Assembly: GCA_023430145.1 (NCBI GenBank)
Contig: JAEZCD010000173.1
Location: forward strand, 1-16,136
DNA from: Pseudomonadota bacterium
Lineage (GTDB): Bacteria > Pseudomonadota > Alphaproteobacteria > Rhizobiales > Methylopilaceae
Direction: 5' to 3'
Length of the DNA: 16,136 nucleotides
A model generated the notes under the pieces. The model saw only the letters and a program-made list of their open reading frames with translations. It ran no database searches and had not been told where the DNA came from. Each line of letters starts with the position of its first letter. Position 1 is the first letter of the stretch. Positions 6,798 through 14,456 of this stretch are shown one piece after another. The translations under genes and the position numbers were made by a program.

Positions 6798-7457
6798 TCA
6801 GTTGAAGGCGTTGACGATGATGAAGATCGCCGTCTTGGCGAGCGCCCAGACGACGCCCCAGACGACGACGCCGGAGACTCCGGAGAGCAGGAAGCCGGCG
6901 GCGATCCACAGGCCGTCGCGCTCGAGAATGCCGAGCGAGAAGACGCAGATCGCCATCGCCGGCAGGATGTTGCCGAGCGGGATCGGCAGAAACAGGATGA
7001 TCGCCAGCACGAAGCAGGTGACGCCGACGATGTATTCGAACGGCGGGCGCGACAGGACGCCGAGCCGCGGGCGCAGCAGCCGCTCGGCGCGCGCCAGCCA
7101 GGGGTTCGCCTTTTCGATCAGCGCGGCGAAGTCGCGCCGCGACATCGACCGTTCGGCGATCACCCCGGGCAGCCAGGGACGGCGGCCGAGCGCCAGCTGA
7201 GCGGCGAGGAAGATCAGCGGCAGGCCGAGCAGGCTCGAGGTGCCGGGCGGCGTCGGCAGGCAGTTCGGGAAGGCGAAGATGAACAGGAGCGCCGCGAGAG
7301 CCCGGTCCTGCATGGCGACGAGCAGATCGCCGACCGAGATGCGATCGCGCCTCTCCTCGCCGGCCACCTCGCCGAGCAGGTCGGACAGCCTGCGCCCGGC
7401 AGGGCCGGCATGGCTGCTCGCGCTCGCACTGGTGCACGAACGGTCTTCCAGCGGCAT
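6798..7457 (-). CDS. ExoD-family membrane protein, copy 2
   Basis: This 219-residue membrane protein belongs to the family named for Sinorhizobium ExoD, linked to exopolysaccharide synthesis and alkaline tolerance. The biochemical role is unknown. A soluble N-terminal part (RRLSDLLGEVAG) leads to the family signature GDLLVAMQDRALAALLFIFAFPNCLPTPPGTS (about 47-78). Hydrophobic membrane stretches follow (LGLPLIFLAAQLAL; VGVTCFVLAIILFLPIPLGNILP; AICVFSLGILERDGLWIAAGFLL; the C-terminal WALAKTAIFIIVNAFN). The ATG at 7457 is preferred because GAGGAG lies upstream (12 bases, rather long) and the length then matches the paralogue. ATGs at 7493 and 7511 are alternatives without a ribosome site. It lies 137 bp downstream of copy 1 and is probably co-transcribed. 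Confidence 0.85.
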   Translation of the reverse strand: MPLEDRSCTSASASSHAGPAGRRLSDLLGEVAGEERRDRISVGDLLVAMQDRALAALLFIFAFPNCLPTPPGTSSLLGLPLIFLAAQLALGRRPWLPGVIAERSMSRRDFAALIEKANPWLARAERLLRPRLGVLSRPPFEYIVGVTCFVLAIILFLPIPLGNILPAMAICVFSLGILERDGLWIAAGFLLSGVSGVVVWGVVWALAKTAIFIIVNAFN

Positions 7458-7594
7458 CGGGTGGCTCGGCTCCTCGGACTCCGCGGGGGACATTCGCGCT
7501 GCGCGGATCATCGCGGCGGGGCGGCGAACGTCTTCCCGGTCGGAAGCGCGCAGATGAAGCATGCCGGCGAGAGCGGGTCCAGCCCGCACCCGTC

Positions 7595-8257
7595 TCAGTC
7601 GAAGGCGTTGGCGATTAGGAACAGCGCCGTCTTCACGAGCGCATAGACGACGCCCCAGACGATCGCCACCGACGCCACGGCGAGCACGAGGCCGGCCAGG
7701 ATCCAGGCCCCGTCGCGCTCGAGAATGCCGAGCGACAGCACGCAGACGGTGAAGGCCGGCAGCATGTTGCTCAAGGGAATCGGCAGGAAGACGAGGATCG
7801 TCAGCACGAAGCAGACGATGCCGATGACGTTCTCGAAGGGCGGGTGGGCGAGGACGGAAAGGCGCGGCCGCAGCATCCGCTCGGCCCGCGCGATCCATGG
7901 CCGGGCCCTGCCGATCGCCGTTGCGAAGTCGCGGCGCGAGATCGAGCGTGCGGTGATGAGCCGCGGCAGCCACGGCTCGCGGCCGAGCGCGAGCTGGGCC
8001 GCGAGGAAGATCGCCGGGGCGCCGATGATGATCGAGGTGCCGGGCGGCAGCGGCAGGCAGTTCGGAAAGGTGAAGATGAAGAGCAGCGTCGCCAGCGCGC
8101 GATCCTGCATGGCGACCAGGAGGTCGCCGATCGAGAGGCGCTCGCGGCTGTCGTCCTCGGCGATGCTCTGCAGAAGGTCGGAGAGCCGACGCCCGTTCCG
8201 GCCCGCGGAGCCGTGCGCCGCCGCGGCGCCGGCCAATGAAAGATGTTCCGACGACAT
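7595..8257 (-). CDS. ExoD-family membrane protein, copy 1
   Basis: This is a 220-residue ExoD-family protein, upstream gene of the tandem pair. It shares with copy 2 the signature GDLLVAMQDRALATLLFIFTFPNCLPLPPGTS, the AAQLALGR.PWLP loop, ARSISRRDF, RAERMLRPRL, the PPFE loop, SLGILERDG and the C-terminal ALVKTALFLIANAFD. Hydrophobic segments again suggest several membrane spans in the inner membrane. GAGGAGG lies 11 bases before the ATG at 8257. Known ExoD mutants in rhizobia alter exopolysaccharide and alkali sensitivity, but no exopolysaccharide gene is in this window, so a general envelope role is the safest statement. Confidence 0.88.
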   Translation of the reverse strand: MSSEHLSLAGAAAAHGSAGRNGRRLSDLLQSIAEDDSRERLSIGDLLVAMQDRALATLLFIFTFPNCLPLPPGTSIIIGAPAIFLAAQLALGREPWLPRLITARSISRRDFATAIGRARPWIARAERMLRPRLSVLAHPPFENVIGIVCFVLTILVFLPIPLSNMLPAFTVCVLSLGILERDGAWILAGLVLAVASVAIVWGVVYALVKTALFLIANAFD

Positions 8258-8316
8258 GCTACGCGTCGCCTCCTCACTCGGGGACCGCCGAAGGAGGCGT
8301 CCGCAGCGCGCGAGCG

Positions 8317-8367
8317 GCAGGGCGGGAGTCCGCCCTGCGGCCGCGCCTGCGGTTATAGAGGCGCGGC
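8317..8367. repeat. Two adjacent perfect 9-bp hairpins downstream of cysH
   Basis: GCAGGGCGG/CCGCCCTGC with a GAGT loop spans 8317-8338. GCCGCGCCT/AGGCGCGGC with a 10-nt loop spans 8340-8367. Both lie in the 174-bp gap after the cysH stop (minus strand) and before the upstream exoD-like gene. They could end or stabilise the cysH transcript. Neither is followed by a T-run, so they are not classical intrinsic terminators. Confidence 0.5.
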
Positions 8368-8431
8368 GCCGTTCCCGCCAGCGCCCCGTGACGTGGCGCC
8401 GGCGGAGGGCGACCTGAACCGAGGCGGCCGC

Positions 8432-9214
8432 TCAGGCCATCTCGCGGGCTGCCGGGGCGGCGGGCACCGGCCGCAGATGCAGGCCGCATTCCTTCTTGCC
8501 CTCCTCTTCCCACCACCAGCGGCCGGCCCGCTCGGGCTCGCCGGGGCGGACGGCGCGCGTGCAGGGCGCGCAGCCGATCGACAGGAAGCCGACATCGTGC
8601 AGCGGGTTGTAGGGCACCTCGTTGGCGCGCACGTAATCCCGCACCGCCTCGCGCGAGAGATCGCTGAGCGGGTTGATCTTCACGAGCCGCCGCACCGCGT
8701 CGGCTTCGGCGAAAGGGGCGGCGGCGCGATGTGTCGACTGGTCGGCGCGGAGGCCCGTGATCCAGCCCGCGGCGCCGGCCAGCGCCCGCGCGAGCGGCTC
8801 CACCTTGCGGATGCCGCAGCAGCGCAGCCGCGCCTCGACCGCGTTGCGAAAGCCGTCGATCCCGTCCTCGGCGACGAGCCGCTCGAGGTCGCGGCGCTCG
8901 GGCGCGAAGGCGCGCACGCGCAGGCCGTAGCGCCGTTCGGTCTCCGCCCAGACGGCGTATGTCTCCGGGAACAGCCGGCCAGTGTCGAGCGTGACGAGGT
9001 CGATGTCGAGATCCTCGCTGGCGAGGGCATGCGTGAGCGCCTGGTCCTCGAGGCCGAAGCTCGTCGTCAGCACGAGCCGGCCCGGCACAAGGCTGCGCGC
9101 CTCGCGCAGCCGCTGCTCGAGCGTGAGGCCCGGCATGCAGCCGGCGAGAATGCGGGCGACGTCGCGAAGCGGATCGGCGGCCGGCTCGAGCGGGGAGAGT
9201 ACGGACACGTCCAT
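8432..9214 (-). CDS. cysH: Assimilatory APS/PAPS reductase with iron-sulfur cluster
   Basis: This enzyme reduces adenylyl sulfate (or its 3'-phospho form) to sulfite in cytoplasmic sulfate assimilation. The start at 9214 gives 260 residues and has GAGGA seven bases upstream; an ATG at 9250 is less supported. Visible features are the nucleotide-binding loop SFGLEDQAL (52-60), the DTGRLFPETY stretch (77-86), cluster cysteines C132-C133 (RCCGIRKVEPL) and C215/C218 (GCAPCTRAV), WITGLRADQS (151-160), and the catalytic C243 near the end (KKECGLH). The CC...CxxC set predicts a [4Fe-4S] cluster, typical of enzymes that prefer APS and use thioredoxin. E. coli-type PAPS reductases lack it. It is divergent from cysJ across an AT-rich 151-bp gap, which suggests shared regulation. 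The sulfite it makes is the substrate of CysJI. Confidence 0.95.
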   Translation of the reverse strand: MDVSVLSPLEPAADPLRDVARILAGCMPGLTLEQRLREARSLVPGRLVLTTSFGLEDQALTHALASEDLDIDLVTLDTGRLFPETYAVWAETERRYGLRVRAFAPERRDLERLVAEDGIDGFRNAVEARLRCCGIRKVEPLARALAGAAGWITGLRADQSTHRAAAPFAEADAVRRLVKINPLSDLSREAVRDYVRANEVPYNPLHDVGFLSIGCAPCTRAVRPGEPERAGRWWWEEEGKKECGLHLRPVPAAPAAREMA

Positions 9215-9250
9215 GGGCAAATCCTCGACCACGAGGGGATGCGGTAGCAC

Positions 9251-9365
9251 AGCTAATCACACACGACAATCGGAATAAAGGATATAACTCCGTCGATTTG
9301 TGTAATTAGATGGGTTACACCGTCCTTGGCACGTGTTATATGCGGTGGCGTCGGAGGCTTTTCCA
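9251..9365. promoter_or_regulatory. AT-rich divergent cysH/cysJ control region with nested inverted repeats
   Basis: Bases 9271-9320 are only 19/50 G+C in otherwise about 70% G+C DNA. The inverted repeat GTGTAA (9300-9305) / TTACAC (9315-9320) has a 9-nt spacer. An outer inverted repeat, ATATAAC (9282-9288) / GTTATAT (9335-9341), is almost concentric with it. On each strand, TTACAC is followed 11-14 bases later by GTTATAT, so the same bases could be -35/-10-like elements of two divergent promoters. A sulfur-responsive regulator binding here is plausible, but I cannot name it. GGAGG at 9353-9357 is the cysJ ribosome site. Confidence 0.6.
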
Positions 9366-11120
9366 ATGCTGCACGTCATTCCCCGGTCCGCTCCCTTCGC
9401 CGAGGACGAGATCACGGCGCTGAACCGCGTCGTCGGTCCGGCGACCGCCGTCCAGCGCGCCTGGCTCGCGGGATTCCTCGCCGGCCTCGATGCCGCCAAC
9501 GCGCCGGCGCAGCCGCAGCCGGCGGCGGCGCCACGGGTGCAGGAGCCGCTGACGATCCTGTTCGCGAGCGAGTCCGGCAACAGCGAGCGGCTCGCCGCCG
9601 ACACCGCCAAGGCCGCGCGCAAGTCCGGCTTCAAGCCGACGCTGCTCGACATGGCCGATCTCGACGTCGCCGCGCTCGCATCGGTGAAGCGGCTCGTCGT
9701 CATCGCCGCCACCTGGGGCGAGGGCGATCCGCCCTCGCGCGCCATCCGCGGCTACCAGACGCTGATGGGCGAGGCGGCCCCCCGTCTGACGGATCTCGAA
9801 TTCGCCGTGCTCGGCCTCGGCGACACGGCCTATGTCGAGTTCTGCGCCGTCGCCAAGGCGATCGACGCCCGGCTCGAGGCGCTCGGCGGCAAGCGCGTCG
9901 CCGACCGTGCCGACCTCGACCTCGACTACGCCGCGCCGGCGGCGAAATGGATCGGCGAGGCGATCGAGAAGCTGTCGCCCAAGCACGAGACGGGCAGCGT
10001 CATCTCGGTCGATTTCGGCGGCCGCCACGCCGTTGAGGCCGACGGCGAGATCGATCTCGGCCCGTTCGAGGCGGAGGTGACCGAGCACGTCAACCTCAAC
10101 TCCTCGCGCTCCGACAAGGAGACCTTCCACCTCGCGCTCAGCTTCGAGCGGGCGCCCGCCTACGAGCCCGGCGACTCGCTCGACCTGTTCGTCGAGAACG
10201 ATCCGCGCCTCGTCGAGGAGGTGCTCGCCGCCGCCGGCCGCAAGGGCGACGCCGGGCTCGCCGCCGAGCTTTCGGCGGCGCGCGACATCACCACGCTGTC
10301 GCAGCGGACGGTCGAATCCTTCGTCGCCGAGACCGGACACGCCGACGCCAAGGCACTGCTGGCGAGCGGGAACCTCCGCGACTGGCTGGCCGGCCGGCAG
10401 CTGATCGACCTCTTGGAGGCCTTCCCGGCCTCACTCTCCGCCGACAGCCTGCGCAAGCTCACCCGGCCGCTGGCGCCGCGCGCCTATTCGATCGCCTCCT
10501 CGCGGCGCGAGGTCGGCGATGAGGCGCACCTGCTCGTCGCCCGCGTCGCCTATGACAGCCGCGGCCGCGCCCGCGCCGGCGTCGCCTCGGGCCACGTCGC
10601 CGAGCGCCTGAAGGCCGGCGCGAAGGTTCGGGCGAAGCTGCGGCCGAACAACCACTTCCGCCTCCCCTCCCCCGACCGCGACGTCATCATGGTCGGCCCC
10701 GGCACCGGCATCGCGCCGTTCCGCGCCTTCGTGCAGGAGCGGCGGGCGGTCAGCGCCACCGGCCGCTCCTGGCTGTTCTTCGGCGACCGGCAGTTCACGC
10801 ACGACTTCCTCTACCAGCTCGAATGGCAGGACGCGCTGAAGGACGGTGCGCTGAGCCGCATGGACGTCGCCTTCTCACGCGACGCGCCGGAGAAGGTGTA
10901 TGTCCAGCACAAGCTGTGGGACCGCCGGCACGAGCTGGTCGACTGGCTCGAGGGCGGCGCACACCTCTATGTCTGCGGCGACGCCAAGGCGATGGCGAAG
11001 GACGTCCGTTGCACACTGGTCGACATCCATGCCGACGTGAAGGGCCTTTCGGCCGACGCCGCCGAGGCCGCCGTGCAGGCGCTCGAGAGCGGCCGCCGCT
11101 ATCTCCAGGACGTGTACTGA
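9366..11120 (+). CDS. cysJ: NADPH-sulfite reductase flavoprotein (alpha) subunit
   Basis: This diflavin protein passes electrons from NADPH through FAD and FMN to the CysI hemoprotein, for reduction of sulfite to sulfide. The ATG at 9366 (584 residues) has GGAGG eight bases upstream. In order it has a short N-terminal segment resembling E. coli CysJ (about 10-45), a flavodoxin domain starting LTILFASESGNSERLA (62-77), a connecting/FAD domain with RAYSIASS (372-379) and GVASGHVAERL (about 405), the NADPH site MVGPGTGIAPFRAFVQER (442-459), YVCGDAKAMAKDV near the end, and the C-terminal RRYLQDVY typical of CysJ. All domains are present and the length is normal for the family. The stop overlaps the cysI start by one base (TGATG), which implies translational coupling and fits a protein complex. 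Confidence 0.97.
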   Translation: MLHVIPRSAPFAEDEITALNRVVGPATAVQRAWLAGFLAGLDAANAPAQPQPAAAPRVQEPLTILFASESGNSERLAADTAKAARKSGFKPTLLDMADLDVAALASVKRLVVIAATWGEGDPPSRAIRGYQTLMGEAAPRLTDLEFAVLGLGDTAYVEFCAVAKAIDARLEALGGKRVADRADLDLDYAAPAAKWIGEAIEKLSPKHETGSVISVDFGGRHAVEADGEIDLGPFEAEVTEHVNLNSSRSDKETFHLALSFERAPAYEPGDSLDLFVENDPRLVEEVLAAAGRKGDAGLAAELSAARDITTLSQRTVESFVAETGHADAKALLASGNLRDWLAGRQLIDLLEAFPASLSADSLRKLTRPLAPRAYSIASSRREVGDEAHLLVARVAYDSRGRARAGVASGHVAERLKAGAKVRAKLRPNNHFRLPSPDRDVIMVGPGTGIAPFRAFVQERRAVSATGRSWLFFGDRQFTHDFLYQLEWQDALKDGALSRMDVAFSRDAPEKVYVQHKLWDRRHELVDWLEGGAHLYVCGDAKAMAKDVRCTLVDIHADVKGLSADAAEAAVQALESGRRYLQDVY

Positions 11121-12832
11121 TGGCCGAGCTTTCCCGGAACGAGCTGATCAAGGAGGCCAGCGCCTATCTGCGCGGCACCCTCCATGAAGGGCTCAGCGAC
11201 GAGATCACGGGCGCGATCGTCGAGGACGACCAGCAGCTCGTAAAATTCCACGGCATGTATCTGCAGGACGACCGCGACCTGCGCGGCGAGCGGTCGAAGA
11301 AGCGGATGGAGAAGGCCTTCGCCTTCATGATCCGCGTCCGCATGCCGGGCGGCGTCTGCACGCCCAAGCAATGGCTGGCGCTCGACGCGATCGGCCGCGA
11401 GCGCGCCAACGGCACCATGCGGCTGACGACGCGGCAGACCTTCCAGTTCCACGGCGTCATCAAGTCGAACCTGCGCGCCGCCATCCGTGGCATGGACAAG
11501 GTTCTGCTCGATACCATCGCCGCCTGCGGCGACGTGAACCGCAACGTGCTCGCCTGCTCGAACCCCTACCAGTCGAAGGTTCACGCGGCAGCCGAGGATC
11601 TGGCGCGGAGGATTTCGGAGCACCTGCTGCCGCACACGCCGGCCTATCGGGAGATCTGGATCGAGGGCGAAAAAATCGTCGGCGGCGAGGAGGAGGTGTT
11701 CGAGCCGGTCTACGGCAAGACCTACCTGCCGCGGAAGTTCAAGACCGTGGTCGCCGTGCCGCCGTCGAACGACGTCGACATCTACGCGCAGGACTTAGGC
11801 TTCATCGCCATCCTCGACGAGAAGGGCGAGATCGCCGGCTGGAACGTCACCGTCGGCGGCGGCATGGGCATGACGCACGGCGAGCCGGACACCTATCCGC
11901 GCACCGCCGACGTCATGGGCTTCTGCCTTCCCGAGGACGCGCTGGCGGTGGCGGAAGCGGTCGTCACCGTGCAGCGCGACTGGGGCGACCGCACCAACCG
12001 CAAGCATGCGCGGCTGAAATACACGATCGAGGACCGCGGGCTCGCCGCCTTCCGCGCCGAGGTCGAGAGCCGCATCGGCAAAAAGCTCGGCGAGCCGCGG
12101 CCGTTCGCGTTCGATTCCACCGGCGACCGCTACGGCTGGACCGAGGGCGACGACGGCCGGCTGCACCTCACCCTGTTCATCGAGAACGGCCGCATCCGCG
12201 ATGTGCCGGGCGGCGCGCAGATGATGACGGGCTTGCGAAAAATCGCCGAGGCGCATGACGGCGAGTTCCGGCTGACGGCGAACCAGAACGTGATCGTCGC
12301 CAATGTGAGCAAGCGCAAGCGGAGGGCGATCGAGCGCCTCGTCGCAGAATACGGCCTGACCTCGACCGCTGGTGCGCTGCGCCGCAACAGCATGGCCTGC
12401 GTCGCGCTGCCGACCTGCGGCCTCGCGCTCAGCGAGAGCGAGCGCTACCTGCCGAGCCTCGTCACGGCACTCGAGGAGCGGCTCGCCGCGCACGGGCTTT
12501 CGGAGGAGGAGATCGTCATCCGCATGACCGGGTGCCCGAACGGCTGCGCGCGGCCCTACCTCGCCGAGATCGGCCTCGTCGGCAAGGGGCCCGGCCGCTA
12601 CAACCTCTATCTCGGCGCCGCCTTCGACGGCTCCCGGCTGTCGAAGCTCTATGCCGAGGACGTCGGCCACGAGGCGATCATCGCCGCCCTCGATCCGCTG
12701 TTCGCTGCGTACGCACGCTCAAGGGAACCGGGCGAGCATTTCAGCAGCTTCGTGATCCGAGCCGGATACCTCGCCGCGACCGGCAACGGCCGCGACTTCC
12801 ACGCCAATGTCGGCCCCCTGAAGGCGGCGTGA
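11120..12832 (+). CDS. cysI: Sulfite reductase hemoprotein (beta) subunit
   Basis: This protein carries siroheme and a [4Fe-4S] cluster and performs the six-electron reduction of sulfite to sulfide. It has 570 residues, the usual CysI size. The cluster cysteines are C427 and C433 (CVALPTCGLAL) and C472 and C476 (GCPNGCARPY), spaced as in the family. Siroheme-pocket segments include RLTTRQTFQFHG (about 101-112), CGDVNRNVLAC (about 136-146) and GMGMTHGEPDTYPRTA (about 248-263). The GDVNRNV and TTRQTFQ stretches are typical of true CysI rather than nitrite reductase. It is translationally coupled to cysJ and is followed by cysG, which makes its siroheme. The two-subunit CysJI arrangement implies NADPH rather than ferredoxin as electron source. 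Confidence 0.97.
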   Translation: MAELSRNELIKEASAYLRGTLHEGLSDEITGAIVEDDQQLVKFHGMYLQDDRDLRGERSKKRMEKAFAFMIRVRMPGGVCTPKQWLALDAIGRERANGTMRLTTRQTFQFHGVIKSNLRAAIRGMDKVLLDTIAACGDVNRNVLACSNPYQSKVHAAAEDLARRISEHLLPHTPAYREIWIEGEKIVGGEEEVFEPVYGKTYLPRKFKTVVAVPPSNDVDIYAQDLGFIAILDEKGEIAGWNVTVGGGMGMTHGEPDTYPRTADVMGFCLPEDALAVAEAVVTVQRDWGDRTNRKHARLKYTIEDRGLAAFRAEVESRIGKKLGEPRPFAFDSTGDRYGWTEGDDGRLHLTLFIENGRIRDVPGGAQMMTGLRKIAEAHDGEFRLTANQNVIVANVSKRKRRAIERLVAEYGLTSTAGALRRNSMACVALPTCGLALSESERYLPSLVTALEERLAAHGLSEEEIVIRMTGCPNGCARPYLAEIGLVGKGPGRYNLYLGAAFDGSRLSKLYAEDVGHEAIIAALDPLFAAYARSREPGEHFSSFVIRAGYLAATGNGRDFHANVGPLKAA

Positions 12833-12851
12833 CGGCGATGGAGCCCCTCCG

Positions 12852-12939
12852 CGTCATTGCGAGCGAAGCGAAGCAATGCAGCTTCTCTTCGAGCGCCCAA
12901 AAGCTGGATTGCTTCGTCGCTTCGCTCCTCGCAACGACG
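12852..12939. repeat. Palindromic repeat in the cysI-cysG gap
   Basis: The left arm begins CGTCATTGCGAGCGAAGCG and ends in AAGCAATGCAG (12852-12881). The right arm begins CTGGATTGCTTCGTCGC and ends in TCGCAACGACG (12904-12939). Read as a reverse complement, the arms match except for a few missing bases on the left, around a loop of about 22 nt. The CATTGCGAG...GAAGCAAT type is a common interspersed repeat in alphaproteobacterial genomes (from memory). It lies inside what is probably a single transcription unit, so transcription must pass through it or restart after it. Confidence 0.75.
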
Positions 12940-12983
12940 GCGAGGCCGCGCGGGCTCGCAGGCGCCAGATCCTGAGCAACCTC

Positions 12984-14435
12984 ATGTCCATCCACCAGTC
13001 CCCGAAGCACACGCGGCCCGCACGCCTCGGCGAGATCGCAAAGCTGCCGATCTTCATGGATCTGGTCGGCTGCCGCACCGTGGTCGCCGGCGGCGGCGAG
13101 GCGGCGGCCTGGAAGATCGAGCTTCTGGCCGCCGCGGGCGCCGACGTCGACGTCTTCGCCCCCGACGTCGCGCCCGAAGTGCAGGCGCTCGTCGACGGGC
13201 GGCGCGTCCGCCACATTGCGCGCGACTGGGCGGCCGACGATCTCGAGGGCGCCACGCTCGCGGTCTGCGCGGTCGAGAGCGCGGCCGACGGCGCCGCCTT
13301 CGCGGCCGCGGCGCGGCGGCGAAAGGTGCCGGTCAACGTCGTCGACCGGCCGCGGCTCTGCGATTTCCAGTTCGGTGCCATCGTCAACCGCTCGCCGGTC
13401 GTCGTGGCAATCAACACCGACGGTGGCGCGCCGGTGCTCGGGCAGGCCATCCGCCGCCGGATCGAGGCCATGCTGCCGGCCTCGCTCGGCGAGTTCGGCG
13501 CGGCCGCCCGCGGGTTTCGCGAGCGGCTGACCTCGCTCTTGCCCGATCGCAACTCCCGCCGCAGATTCTGGGAGCGCGCCGCCGAAGCCGCCCTCGCCGC
13601 GACCGGCGAGCGGTCCGGCGCAATGCTGGAGCGGATCGCCGAAGAGGTGGCCGCCGACGGGACGAGCGCCGGCGGCGCCGTGTTCCTGGTCGGCGCCGGC
13701 CCGGGCGACCCGGAGCTGCTGACCCTGAAGGCGGTCCGCATCCTGCAGACCGCCGACGTCATCCTCTACGACCGGCTCGTCACGCCCGCCGTGCTGGAGC
13801 TGGCCCGCCGCGAGGCGGAGCGCATCGAGGTCGGCAAGAAGGGCCATGGCGCCTCCTGCCGGCAGGACGAGATCAACGCGCTGATGCTCGAGCATGCGCG
13901 CGCCGGCCGCCGGGTGGTCCGCCTGAAGGGCGGCGATCCCGCCTTCTTCAGCCGCGCCGGCGAGGAAGTCGCGGCCTGCCGCACCGCCGGCATTCCGGTG
14001 ACGATCGTGCCGGGCGTGACGACGGCGAGCGCCGCGGCCGCCTCGCTGCAGCTCTCGCTGACGCATCGCGACCATGCGCACCGGGTGCAGTTCGTCACCG
14101 GCCACGATCGGGCGGGAAAGCTGCCGCCGGAGCTGGAGATCGACGCGCTCGCCGACCCGCGCGCGACGACGGTGGTCTACATGCCGAAGAAGACGCTCGG
14201 CGAGCTCGCGCGGCGGCTGATCGGCCGCGGTCTCTCGGCCGACACGCCGCTGCTGCTGGCGCGGAACGTCTCGCGCCCGGACGAGGCGCACGAGCGCGGA
14301 ACGCTCGGCATGGCGGCGGGTGAGCCCGCTCCCGGCGACGCCGATCCCGCCATCGCCATCATCGGCGCAGTCGTGGGCGACGAGCTTCCCCTGCCGAGCA
14401 CGGTGACCGTCGAGCAGGTGCCGGTCGCCGCCTGA
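12984..14435 (+). CDS. cysG: Siroheme synthase (dehydrogenase/ferrochelatase + uroporphyrinogen-III methyltransferase)
   Basis: This is the bifunctional CysG that makes siroheme from uroporphyrinogen III. The ATG at 12984 gives 483 residues; the ribosome site is weak. A longer frame from 12876 would start inside the palindromic repeat and is unlikely. The N-terminal half has the NAD-binding VVAGGGEAAAWK (33-44) and NVVDRPRLCDFQFGAIVNRSP (118-138). Its D121 aligns with catalytic Asp104 of Salmonella/E. coli CysG, and where those have SSGG at 127-130 this protein has NTDG (145-148). The C-terminal half has the methyltransferase signatures VFLVGAGPGDPELLTLKA (233-250), VRLKGGDP (312-319) and VPGVT (342-346). 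Both halves are complete. It follows cysI by 151 bp, on the same strand, and supplies that enzyme's siroheme. Confidence 0.95.
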   Translation: MSIHQSPKHTRPARLGEIAKLPIFMDLVGCRTVVAGGGEAAAWKIELLAAAGADVDVFAPDVAPEVQALVDGRRVRHIARDWAADDLEGATLAVCAVESAADGAAFAAAARRRKVPVNVVDRPRLCDFQFGAIVNRSPVVVAINTDGGAPVLGQAIRRRIEAMLPASLGEFGAAARGFRERLTSLLPDRNSRRRFWERAAEAALAATGERSGAMLERIAEEVAADGTSAGGAVFLVGAGPGDPELLTLKAVRILQTADVILYDRLVTPAVLELARREAERIEVGKKGHGASCRQDEINALMLEHARAGRRVVRLKGGDPAFFSRAGEEVAACRTAGIPVTIVPGVTTASAAAASLQLSLTHRDHAHRVQFVTGHDRAGKLPPELEIDALADPRATTVVYMPKKTLGELARRLIGRGLSADTPLLLARNVSRPDEAHERGTLGMAAGEPAPGDADPAIAIIGAVVGDELPLPSTVTVEQVPVAA

Positions 14436-14456
14436 GCCGATTTTGCCAGCTCCGTC

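Noticed and set aside
9333..9365. Earlier in-frame TTG-type start of cysJ at 9333
   Set aside because: It would lie on the putative -10 region. The ATG at 9366 has a good GGAGG eight bases upstream.
11795..12670. 291-codon minus-strand frame opposite cysI
   Set aside because: It is a shadow of cysI codon structure with no family motif and no ribosome site that I can see.
12741..14291. 516-codon open frame on the minus strand opposite cysG
   Set aside because: It is antisense to a complete, motif-rich cysG. Long antisense frames are expected at about 70% G+C, and the translation shows only Arg/Gly/Ala-rich low-complexity sequence.
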